Shown here one piece after another: positions 1-8,834 of a stretch of DNA of 64,000 bases. The notes under the pieces were generated by a model. It searched no databases and was not told the DNA's origin. It worked only from the letters and a program-made list of their open reading frames with translations. Origin of the DNA: Macrophomina tecta. Its lineage: Eukaryota > Ascomycota > Dothideomycetes > Botryosphaeriales > Botryosphaeriaceae. Position 1 is the first letter of the stretch; every line of letters starts with the position of its first letter. Position numbers and translations under genes: made by a program. Where the stretch lies: contig JAKSGN010000038.1 of the NCBI GenBank assembly GCA_024180945.1, positions 62,001 through 126,000 of the forward strand, written 5' to 3'.

Positions 1-163
1 CGGGCCGGGAATCGGTTTTTACGGTTCTGCCGTTTATTCTATGGCGGAGCGTTGCTTCGGGCACGTTATAGACCTTTACGGCGGCTCGGCGGCTGAGTTT
101 TCGGGATGTTCGGATAGCTTCGATGGCTAAGATAATTCGTACTTTGGTTGTTTGGACTTGCAT
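1..163 (-). CDS. pogo-like transposase, N-terminal part (runs off the window)
   Basis: Minus-strand reading from an ATG at 163-161 stays open for 54 codons to the window edge. The protein starts MQVQTTKVRIILAIEAIR and continues with an 'AAVKVYNVPEATLR' type segment. This is the helix-turn-helix (psq type) layout that opens pogo/Fot1-family transposases: a run ending in an AI(E)AI motif, then a small helical segment with YNVP and a TLR recognition helix. It lies about 100 bases inside an element end at 262. No stop codons and little RIP-type damage are seen here, so this copy could be fairly young. The catalytic part is outside the window. Assignment to pogo is by motif reading only. Confidence 0.7.
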   Translation of the reverse strand, partial: MQVQTTKVRIILAIEAIRTSRKLSRRAAVKVYNVPEATLRHRINGRTVKTDSRP

Positions 164-262
164 GCTTTGTTGTGGAAAAAACGCGTGTGGAAGATGAAGG
201 GTGGTAGCGCCAAGGAAAAGTGCGTCGCTTACTGATATGCGTCGCTCACTGATAAACCACGT
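1..262 (-). mobile_element. right end of a pogo-like (Tc1/mariner superfamily) element
   Basis: The sequence ends at 262 in a terminal repeat that reads, on the minus strand, ACGTGGTTTATCAGTGAGCG, and is followed by TA at 263-264, the expected target dinucleotide. The end contains two tandem sub-repeats of the GTCGCT(T/C)ACTGAT type, the same architecture as the tandem sub-repeats in the pogo copy at 61463-63316. The left end is outside the window. Confidence 0.6.
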
Positions 263-396
263 TAACCGAAATAATTGCGCTTTTTACTTTTTAAGCTTCG
301 TTCACTTAAGCTACCCCGCACTGAATCAGTCGAAATGCTACCTATAGTTTCAGAATAATTTCTCTCGTGAAATGCAGTAGCCATCAGATACCCACT

Positions 397-1744
397 ATGG
401 TTTCTCACTCATTAACTCACAATCGAGGGATGATTCCGACTCTGCTCTCATTCCAAAGGTCTTTTCGCCACTTCAGTTTTTTGTCATTGGATAACCTTAT
501 ACGTGCAGAGCAGCTTCTATATTCCAAGTACGGACACGTGAAGGCGCGTACATGGCCGACGCCCGTTCCACAAAGTCTATCTACACCATCTTATCTCCGT
601 CCACAAATTTACGATATGGGAGCTCAAACGTGGAAAGCATACGAAGATGGAGACCAAATAATGCTAGAGCGTAACAGTACGCTCAAAGTCGTCTCCTGGA
701 ACATTCAAATGAACACGCCTCATCCTGCTACTCGAGCTTCCGCGGCGCTGAAGCACCTTGAAGAACTTTTCGGCAAAGAACCTCGCCATCTTGCCGTACT
801 GCTCCAAGAAGTGCGCTGCGAGTCACTTGCTACCATTTTGGAGAATCCCTGGGTACAGCAAAACTTCATCGTCTCCAATAAGGATCCTCCTTGCTCCCTT
901 TACACCGATATACTTGGTGAGACGTTCACCTATAAACGCTTGGATTGGGAGGCAGCACGTTATTTTTACTCTCATCCTGTGCTCGAAGAATCTAGCAGTA
1001 GCGAATTGCTTCCGTGTCCCGTTCGTGACGAAAATGGGAAGAGACATTCTCGTCTTCGACGTCTTAGTATCCAACACCAGCACACGGACACCCTCAAGAG
1101 AATGTTTCCGGCTCTGCACAGCGCATCTGGAGTCCCTTTGGGAGGGAATCGCGTACCGTCAAGGCCAGCTGGCTCTCATTTCATCACTTCTGAAAGGAGA
1201 TTTGGCTATGGGTTCGAAGATAGTTGCTGGTGTCGCCGGAGGTGACATGAATGTGTGCGATCCATCGGAGCACCAATGGCACAAGGCCAGCAGCATCGAT
1301 CTGAAAGATGCATGGGAAGACGTCCCTGCACCACCGGTACCAGTGTTGAGGCCATTCCAAAAGGATCATTCTTTCGGTCAAGCTAAAGGGAATACTTGGG
1401 GCTATCAACCGAGCGGGAAACCAGGAAGAAAGAGGATAGACAAATTCTTTTATACTGGACCAGTTGAAACTGCCCTCTTAAACGAACCACAGGACGTGAC
1501 GGGAAGAGTTGGCCGACTTGGCATAGGTCTGAAGGTTGAAGTGGATGCATGGAAGTGCGAAACAACCAAATTCTGTTTGAGCCACGGAAAGATTGTCAAG
1601 AAGCCACATACAGAGTACTATCAGGATAAAAAGGCAGCAATACTATGGCGGGAGGGACTCTTGCATTGGGAACCCATTAAAACAAAACACAGCGTCTGGG
1701 TCAGTGATCATTTCGGAAACGCTATTGGAGTTAAAATAGTTTAA
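397..1744 (+). CDS. endonuclease/exonuclease/phosphatase (EEP) family protein, one intron
   Basis: Two open stretches in different frames join through an 82-base intron at 917-998 (donor GTGAGA, acceptor GCAG), giving 520 + 746 = 1266 coding bases, about 421 aa. The join produces TDIL-VANCFRVPF and repairs an otherwise unexplained frame change. Motifs in order: VVSWNIQ (first strand, Asn), LLQEV (metal-binding Glu), TAHLES (catalytic His), AGGDMN (Asp and Asn), RIDKFFY, and VSDHFG (final Asp-His). All core EEP residues are present, so a Mg-dependent phosphodiesterase fold related to TDP2-like and other EEP nucleases is likely; the substrate is unknown. The frame is open upstream of the first ATG; ATGs at 397, 430 and 616 are in frame. 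I chose 397 because the conserved region seems to begin before 616. Transposon ends lie on both sides. Confidence 0.8.
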
Positions 1745-1914
1745 ATTGATCATTCTTGAATAGTGAGAGCTACGGGCATAGTAAATGCCACGGAAAACTT
1801 AGATGGAGACATCAAGTCTGCTAGTTAGTTCTATTAACCGTGGTTCACAAGCGAGTGACCCACCCAAGCGAGCGCGCCAACCCCATCACGAAAATACAAC
1901 TTTGTATAAGAATA

Positions 1915-3767
1915 ACGTACTCCACAAGCGAGTCGCGCACACAACCGAGCCGCGTACCTTACTAATTTTCTCTACCTTTGCAGCCATATAGCTTAACAAC
2001 GCATTAAGAGACTATAAGTATAATAACTATTATAGCTTAAGAAGCCTCTTAAGTATTCTTTCTACACGTACGAGAATTGTGGCCTATCTTGCCGCAGCTC
2101 CTATAGCGTCTTTTACGTAGCTTACCCGTGCCTGCCTGCGCCTTATTTTGACGTGTTTCGCTCGTAAGCCGCTCATTAATGTCGTTTTAAGCGATAATAT
2201 CCTCGCTCTCTGCCTTTATTAAAGTGCCTTGCTTCTGGATCCGCTTTCTTTAACGTTATTTACGCTTTGTGGCTGCCTTATTTGCCTTCTGAAGGCTTGA
2301 GACTTAATCGCGTAACAAGACCATCTGATGCACCATTGCCTCAGCGCCCTTAGTGAGCCGATCGAGCGACTGGATAATTGGCGTAGGCGAGGAATCTTGA
2401 TGCCTTTGAATACGATTGCGAACTAGCGTTGATTGAGACTCCAGCTCGCGGGCGTTGCTTGGTGTTTTCGATTCCCATATGGTATTCTCCGTAGCAGGTG
2501 GTGACGGCGTCCGTAGCTAAATATTAAGCTTTAATAGCATAGTATCTGGGTTGTATGGTATAAGGCCTACGCCTCGAAAGCTTGCGCAGATATTCTTCTT
2601 TGTAATTAACTCGTCGAAAGCCGCTTTAAAGGTAGGTAAGAACTTCGAGCTTGGTGATATGGCTGATGTGGTTGCGCGCTAAGCTCTCGATCTGGCGCCT
2701 ATATGCCTTCTTTAATGGAGAGAAGCAGCCCACATTAAGTGGCTATAGTAGGTATAACGAATGTGGCGGTATATAGAGAGCAATAATATTGTTCTTCTTA
2801 TAGATCTCTTAGAATTTAAGTGATATATAGCTCTTATGGCTATTGATTACTAGCAGCCGATGCGTGCCTACGGTACGCGTCTTCGTGTACGCGTTAAAGT
2901 GCTTCAACCACGCGACTCTAAGCTTATTGTTAGTCCATCCATTGTCGCTCAATCTAATAGCCTAATCGCGAGGTATATCGTTGCCCTTGTACTAGGTAGA
3001 GAGGTGGTGCTTACCCGCGAAGATGATAAAAGGTGGGATCGCCTATCTAGTAGCGTTGATTCTCTGGATTACGGTAACCTACTTACGATTGCCTGGCTGA
3101 ACCACCTTTAGCCTGCTACGCCTATCTGAGCCTGTGATAACTGATTGGGCTAAGATAACTACTATTATAAAGCCAATCTTATCAAAGTTGTAGCTGTCTT
3201 CGTCTTGGATGCCGTATTTCTCTTTAATAGAGCTTATAAGCTTGAACTACTTGCTAATAACCTGGTAATCCTTATTTAAGGCTCGCTGGCGATTGTATGC
3301 GCGGCTCCGCTAAGCCTTTAGCTTAGGCGTGCGCCTGATAAAGTTATCTGGCTAGTTTATGCTAACTAGCTGGCCGCTACGAGCCTCTAATAGTTTATTA
3401 GCTATAGCTCGTATCATCTGCTTCGTAGGCGGAAACCCTCGTGAATCTAGGTCAAGTGTATGCTGGATAATCGCTAATTCTTTAGATTTGGTGAGCTTCT
3501 TGTAGTTGGCCTCATAATCGCGTTGTGGCTGCGTTCCAGCGCGTCGGTCGCGGAGCGTGCTTGGGGGGACGTTGAACGTTGATGCGGCACGTCTTTCACT
3601 CTGAATTTGCTTTTTATTAATAGCTGAGGTAGCAAGGAAGATATCTCCTTCGTTATAGGTTGATTAGGTAGTAATTGGTTGAGCCATAGTAGTTGAAAGC
3701 TGACGTGTTGCGAAAGTTGGCGAGGTGCGCGGCTTGGTTGTGTGCGCGACTCGCTTGTGGAGTACGT
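1915..3767 (-). mobile_element. pogo/Fot1-like DNA transposon, copy A
   Basis: Complete element of 1853 bp with terminal inverted repeats of at least 45 bp (left end ACGTACTCCACAAGCGAGTC; the right end is the inverted match with few differences) and TA duplicated on both sides (1913-1914, 3768-3769). Two further copies of almost identical length are at 40689-42540 (1852 bp) and 61463-63316 (1854 bp). Copy A is the least altered of the three but still carries RIP-type stops. It is nested in another pogo-like element. Confidence 0.85.
1960..3687 (-). pseudogene. pogo/Fot1-like transposase, RIP-inactivated (copy A)
   Basis: Minus-strand reading from the ATG at 3687 gives MAQPITT then TAA, followed by discontinuous stretches recognisable as a pogo transposase: an HTH/CENP-B type region (TKSKELAIIQHTLDLDSRGF, then PPTKQMIRAIANKLLEARSG), a linker (QVISKQFKLISSIKEKYGIQ), and the DDE region. 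The first catalytic block has changed to VINSHKSY, where the 41-kb copy keeps VIDGHKSH, so the catalytic Asp reads Asn here. The start position is uncertain. Stops are TAA/TAG where related copies suggest Gln or Trp codons. Not expected to make an active enzyme. Confidence 0.75.
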
Positions 3768-3770
3768 TAA

Positions 3771-3882
3771 TAGACGTGATCTGGCCTTTTCTGTACGCGT
3801 CTACAGCTAAGACAAGGCGGCCTTCCTTATGAATAGCCTCAAGATCTTGTTTTGGGGGCATTGCGTTGATGGCGATAGGCAT
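3771..3882 (-). pseudogene. pogo transposase N-terminal fragment
   Basis: From the ATG at 3882 the minus strand reads MPIAINAMPPKQDLEAIHKE, then GRLVLAVDAYRKGQI, about 37 residues. This is the helix-turn-helix start of a pogo-family transposase of a different subfamily from the neighbouring 1.85-kb copy. The frame is cut by the right end of the nested element at 3767-3769, after which no continuation is found on the other side (1837-1912). Confidence 0.6.
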
Positions 3883-3954
3883 GTGTGGGTGTTGGAGGTG
3901 TCTTGGCAGCACCGGACGATCGACTTGTGGACGATCGACTTGTGAAGTACGCTA

Positions 3955-4449
3955 TGCCATGTGTTTGAGCACTGGGCCGTATGGGGCCTAGGCCTTACCC
4001 AACTTACGGTTCACTTATCGGCTCCCCGGTCCCGAAGTTCCCCGTCGTGGCTTGCGGGGTGCGCTCACTAAATCAAGCCGCGCCCCACTTCCCCGACAGC
4101 GTCAGAATATCTGAGACAAAGGCCTCAACGCCAATAGAAGAATAGGCTGTGACATATATGACCACGTTAGAATAAGATGCGACCTGGAAGTGTAGGAAAT
4201 CAGGTCACTAAAAACCTCTAAGGTCTCGAGAGACTGCTATCGCCTCTTTGCGCGCCCCATGCATATGGCTTGAAATAGTTTTATCTAACATCTAAGCGTC
4301 TAAGCCTACCCTTCTCCCTAACTACGGCTGAACACAATACCCTTTCCACATAAATCGCTTCGTGATGGGTGTTTTTGGTAGGTCATTCCCCCGGGTCATC
4401 CAACTTCAATACACTTGTGGTGATTTTTCCTCACGTTTGTCGAGACGTC
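3955..4449. other. intergenic, no gene seen
   Basis: Single-copy-looking sequence between the decayed pogo-like element and the first exon of the SAT4-type gene. A GC-rich patch near 4017-4085 contains CCCC runs. It probably contains the promoter of the downstream gene, but no clear TATA or CCAAT element decides this. Confidence 0.35.
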
Positions 4450-4683
4450 ATGCACCAGAGAGATACTGTCGGGGCTTCGCCTCCGCCTCCTGGAGTAACA
4501 CCGAATTTTGACCATCCCAAAAGCAAAACTCATCACGCCCTAGTTACAAACATTGTTCTACCAGTCTTGGCGACCGTGTTTGTCCTCTTACGTCTATACA
4601 CGAGGAAATTCATCGTTGGTGCCATCGGACCCGAGGATTATAGGTGATCTCATCCAATATCTTTAACGTTACTAATTTATTAG

Positions 4684-7543
4684 CAGGGTGGCAATCAATT
4701 CAATCAACGTCAATATCGGGTCCAGATTGATTGATTGATAGGATTTTCCAATAAGGTCAAATTGATTGATCAATAAGGTGTTGATATTGATTGAATTGAA
4801 TTGATTGACACACGGTTCACGTAGCAAAATCTCGTGATGCTTGGCATAGTGTTGAGATTGATAGCCATACAATCTAGCTAACTCTTGCTAGCTATAGCTA
4901 CTCCCGCGTGTATAGAGTCCTCAACTTCTTTCAATGATGCCTTCTGCGTTCCATGAGCGTAGTATCTGCCCAACTGCTATAGTATTGGCCTCCAGCCTAT
5001 TGCGCAATGGCGTCACCATTTGTCCTGCCAAACTGAATATCCTCTCCACCTCTGCCGACATTGCCGGTATAGAAAAGAGGTCCAGAGCCATACGTGATAG
5101 GCGGGGGTATTGCTGGCGGCGTAGTATCCAGTAATCAACTGGATTGGTGACTGCGTCATCTGTAGGAGAGGTATCGAGCTGCCAGTAGGTGTACTCATCC
5201 TCGGTCAGATCTAGATGCTTGGTCCTCCTGGAGGCAGCAAGCCAGCTGTCAAATTCGCTGAGATGTTCGCGTTTACGCTTCTGCGGTAGCTGTGGGTCCT
5301 CAGCAATAGCAATTGACTGATACTCATCCTTCCAGAGCTTTAGAACAGCTGCCTTTGCCTTCTTGATCCAGCTCTTCTTGAATGCCCACTGATCCTCAAT
5401 CCACTCCCAGCGGTAGGCAGGGTGAAGGGCGCAAGCTGCGACGTAAGCTGGAGTATCATCAAGGAGCTGATAGTACTCATCTAGCTTAGCCCACCCCAAA
5501 TTGATGTTCACCTTGAAGTGAGGGTCAGGATACTGATCTGTGCGGATCTTGACCTCCTCCAGCTTGTTCAACAGGTACTCCATGCATGGAAGGACTTCCC
5601 ATAAGCCGCCAAACCTACCACTAGTTGGGTTGGCTTGTAGCCTGATTGTGACTTCATGAAAAGGCTTCAAGATGGAGTGATATTCAGCAAGAGTTGCCCA
5701 ATCATCTGAGGTTAGATAATCATCCACGATTGCCGGCTTGTTCTTTGTCTTAGCTGGCATTGGCTGAGTCCTACTAGCAGTGCGAGGCTTGACGTATTTA
5801 TCCCATTCTTGAACTTCGTGGAGGACGAGGGCGTCAATGACTGACTGTAGCTTGATTGCGCGCTCAATCATGGCGGAGGTAGAGTTCCATCGTGTCGCAT
5901 TATCTTCTATAACCTCGTAGGTAGGGCCGTTTTCGCCAGTCAACGCTTGCTCGTTCCGCTGAAGTTGGTGCAGTCTCTGATAGACAAGGTTTGAGCGCTG
6001 AATCCAGTGGACGATATTGTGAAGCTTGCCGATAGGGCCCTTCTTGCGCCAGAGTAGGAGCTCAGCGAGTAGCTCCTTTGGCTGAGCGCAGTCGTTCTCG
6101 AACGCGTCAGCTTCCTTGCCAAAGAGGATCTGGCGGACTACCAGGTTTATGATATGGCCAATGCAGCGCAAGCGGCGGTGCTTGTGATTGAAGCCAAACT
6201 CTTCAGCTAGCGCGTCCATGCACGTGTCGTTGTTTGACGCGTTATCCGTGACAAAGTAGCCAAGTTGCCCTCCAATGCCCCATTCCATAATTATCTGGGC
6301 TACCTCTTCCGCAAGGCTGTCACCAGTATGCCGTCCTTCGGCGTGTGGGAGACCAATAAGGAACTTGCGAAGCGTGCCAGAGAACGTAAGGAAGAAGACG
6401 TTAATACCGAGTAGAGAGAGGTGATTACACGACGTCCAGCCGTCAAAGGCAAGGTGTATAAGGCCAGGTGAGCTCTGAAGAAGCTCAGCAACGATCCCTT
6501 TATGGCGGTTGAATTCATCAAGTAGCCATTTACGAACAGTAGAGTGTGTTGGAAGGCTGCCAGTAGACGTTACTGCAGGATTCAAATAGCTAAGAACGCG
6601 CCTGAATCTCTCACTTTCAAGCTTGCGGAAAGGAATGTTATCGGATGAGACCCAATCAGTGAGTAGTTGCTGGAAGTACGCCGGATTGAATGATGTGACA
6701 AGGCGATTGACAATAGCCTGCTCTGAAGGCCTATTCGTATCCAGTCCAAGCCGCTGAGCAACTGAAATCTTGGCCCGTTTGACGTGACGCTTCCCTGTAG
6801 GATCCTCAACCTTGTGCTCAGTCACCAGGTGCCTTGCCTGATTATCAGTGCCAGCAGCAGCGAAGCTAGCTGGTTTGTGGGCTTTCTTGTGCACGCAGTA
6901 CATACAGACCCAGCGGGTACGCCCTTCTACGTCCTCAATGTCATATGCGTGCTCCCAAGTCCACCCGCTGCGCTGCTTTGACTCTGTGACATGATATCCA
7001 CGGAATTTCTGCCATGGGAAGTACTCCCACCCTTCGCGTACAGGTCCTCGGCCATCAACGGCAAGATTGGTGGGTTGCGCAGGATCTGAGTCCTGTTGAG
7101 AGGAAAAGAGGCTAGTGGGCGCGCTAGAGAGGCTTAAAACAGAGTGTTGATCGTTGCTAGAGTCCATCTTGATAGTGGGAGAGTTGCTGCTGAGCTGCTG
7201 AGAAAATGTAGAACGGATCTGAAAGAGCAGATTCAGCTGTCCCTTCTAGCCATTCTGAGAGAGCGTTTATATACTAGCTGCCAAGAGAATGTGCCCGACA
7301 CGTTGTGTGCCAAGAGTGTATCAGATAAAAGGCTAGCCTGACGTGGCTTGAGCGCCACAAGAGCGAGATGATCATCAAAGCTGCTTTCTATACAAGGTAA
7401 GCCGTCAATCAATATCGTCAATCAACTGGCCCGGAGCAATTGATTGATTGACGAAAATGACAGACCTCAGTTGATTGATTGATTGCCAAGACATTGGTCA
7501 ATATTGATTGACCGTCAATATTATTGAATTGATTGCCACCCTG
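4684..7543 (-). mobile_element. hAT DNA transposon 1, complete
   Basis: Ends CAGGGTGGCAATCAATTCAAT at 4684 and its exact inverted match ending at 7543 (21 bp TIR), flanked by perfect 8-bp duplications tttattag at 4676-4683 and 7544-7551. Length 2860 bp. Many TCAAT/ATTGA motifs lie inside both ends, typical of transposase binding arrays. No RIP-type damage is visible. It sits at the 3' splice site of intron 1 of the SAT4-type gene. Confidence 0.93.
4921..7167 (-). CDS. hAT-family transposase, intact
   Basis: Uninterrupted 748-aa frame starting at an ATG (7167). It has a BED-type zinc finger (Cys88, Cys91, His113, His118), the first catalytic Asp in HLAFDGWTS (Asp242), the second in YFVTDNASNN (Asp308), a central insertion region (IGHIINLVV then RWNSTSAMIERAI), and a C-terminal hAT dimerisation block (VDYWILRRQQYPRLSRMA, SIPAMSAEVERIFSLAG) with the third acidic residue around Glu708. 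Such enzymes cut and paste elements with 8-bp target duplications, which matches the ends seen here. It is the only gene in the element. With intact ends, intact frame and exact TSD, the copy looks recently inserted and may be active. Confidence 0.93.
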   Translation of the reverse strand: MDSSNDQHSVLSLSSAPTSLFSSQQDSDPAQPTNLAVDGRGPVREGWEYFPWQKFRGYHVTESKQRSGWTWEHAYDIEDVEGRTRWVCMYCVHKKAHKPASFAAAGTDNQARHLVTEHKVEDPTGKRHVKRAKISVAQRLGLDTNRPSEQAIVNRLVTSFNPAYFQQLLTDWVSSDNIPFRKLESERFRRVLSYLNPAVTSTGSLPTHSTVRKWLLDEFNRHKGIVAELLQSSPGLIHLAFDGWTSCNHLSLLGINVFFLTFSGTLRKFLIGLPHAEGRHTGDSLAEEVAQIIMEWGIGGQLGYFVTDNASNNDTCMDALAEEFGFNHKHRRLRCIGHIINLVVRQILFGKEADAFENDCAQPKELLAELLLWRKKGPIGKLHNIVHWIQRSNLVYQRLHQLQRNEQALTGENGPTYEVIEDNATRWNSTSAMIERAIKLQSVIDALVLHEVQEWDKYVKPRTASRTQPMPAKTKNKPAIVDDYLTSDDWATLAEYHSILKPFHEVTIRLQANPTSGRFGGLWEVLPCMEYLLNKLEEVKIRTDQYPDPHFKVNINLGWAKLDEYYQLLDDTPAYVAACALHPAYRWEWIEDQWAFKKSWIKKAKAAVLKLWKDEYQSIAIAEDPQLPQKRKREHLSEFDSWLAASRRTKHLDLTEDEYTYWQLDTSPTDDAVTNPVDYWILRRQQYPRLSRMALDLFSIPAMSAEVERIFSLAGQMVTPLRNRLEANTIAVGQILRSWNAEGIIERS

Positions 7544-8834
7544 TTTATTAGACGCAATCATTACAGCAGGAGTATAACTTTCCCAGTTCAAATACTTTAA
7601 GAAGCAGTTACTGATATTTAAATATCTCCATTAGTTCCTAGCATGGGGTTTCACTCTCGGCGTTTTTCTGTGTGAGTCCATAGATCAGTTCGCAAATATC
7701 TTATATACTAACTTAGACAGGCATTCGTTTCGGCCTAGGTCAGCATCAGTGGGACGTTCCTCTGTCGGTATACGCCCAATTCTTAAAGGTGAGATCGGAT
7801 TTAGAGTGCTAATGCTCGGAATATCATTATACGAAGAGCATTCTAACAATCATCGCTATTAGGCAATAAACGCCGCAAACACCTATTACGGGCTATCGAT
7901 AATATCCGCTAAGCTTTCTATTTTGTCATTCTACTTGCGATTCTCACCTGCGAAACGATTCAAGATAACGGTATATATCCTTATAATAGTTATCATCATA
8001 TACTCTCTTCTTGGGTCCTTTTTCTGGCTGTACGCTTGCCAGCCGATGGCCAGAATATAGAATCGCACTATTACTTCCGGCTCATGCATCGATGGGTACG
8101 CTTTTGGGATATTCTACGCGACAACTAATTCCGTTACGGACCTTACAATTCTATTCCTCCCCGTATTCCAATTTTGGAATGTACAGCTTTCAAGGCGGCA
8201 GAGAATAGGAGTCTCTGCTATCTTTATAACAGGAGGACTATAAGATCCTACAAAGCCCAAACAATATATAAAGGCTAATAGACCGAGAAGTGCTTCAGCT
8301 ATCAGTATTATTCGGCTAAAGATATACACTATAGATGGGATAGGGGTAGTCAAGGATGTATCACGGCGGCAGGACACCAATTTAATGTGGCTATATATAG
8401 TAGATGCTAAGTATAGCTCTAGCTATAGAGATAGATGCTAACGTATACACAGGGCAATAGAGCTCTACGTCGGGATAATTTCCGTGTGTCTTCCTCACGC
8501 AAAACCGTTTCTACAATACCATTTTCCCAAGACTCCTGGCTCTAGCTTCCATTCCTCTCCTACCGCGACGAGATCCACCGGGCGCTCGACCCGCGACCGA
8601 AGCCGTACTCTCCAGTCGCACAATGGTCAGAAGGACAAGGTAACCGAAAGGATAGAGAGGTGTGATGACGAGATCCCATTGGAGCCAATGGTGAAGGTCG
8701 TGGGAGATAGCATAGATGAAGTGAGCCAAAGAGAAGAGTCAACCTCATCTCTCCGCACTCCATACCAAGTGGTTTAGAGGAGGAACAGACCATTCAAAGG
8801 GTCTCTAAAGAGCTGAGCTGGAGGCCGGATGCAG

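Larger units (their letters stand above)
1837..3952 (-). mobile_element. decayed pogo-like element, interrupted by a second pogo element
   Basis: Outer ends: ACCGTGGTTCACAAGCGAG from 1837 and, on the minus strand, GCGTACTTCACAAGTCGATC from 3952, each flanked by TA (1835-1836 and 3953-3954). Both ends carry tandem sub-repeats (CAAGCGAG-like on the left, ACAAGTCGATCGTCC twice on the right). The only coding sequence left is a transposase N-terminus at 3771-3882. The rest was lost before or after a full 1.85-kb element inserted at the TA now at 1913-1914. The pairing of these two ends is an inference from their shared layout, because identity between them is only partial. Confidence 0.5.
4450..8777 (+). 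pseudogene. SAT4/fungal rhodopsin-domain membrane protein gene, split by a hAT element and by stops
   Basis: Exon 1 (4450-4643) encodes PPPPGVTPNFDHPKSKTHHA, a first membrane span and LYTRKFIVGAIGPEDY, the classic start of the SAT4 seven-helix family. Further exons read from sequence: 7552-7571 (AIITAG), 7635-7671 (AWGFTLGVFL), 7721-7788 (GLGQHQWDVPLSVYAQFL), 7863 to about 8237 (AKLSILSFYLRF, then ACQPMA and CIDG, TDLTILFLP), about 8287-8383 (ASAISIIRL), and 8450-8777 (IELYVGIISVCLPHAKPFL). Introns have good branch points (ACTAAC at 7709-7714, GCTAAC near 8435). Lesions: a TAG where the family has Trp before GxCID; a donor apparently changed from GTAAGA to ATAAGA near 8238; a one-base phase mismatch between exons 1 and 2; and the 2.86-kb hAT insertion at intron 1. 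Known role of the family: plasma-membrane proteins of unclear function. Confidence 0.75.

Noticed and set aside
8511..8793. Minus-strand frames over the last SAT4 exon
   Set aside because: The plus strand clearly encodes the SAT4 end (IELYVGIISVCLP), so these are shadows.
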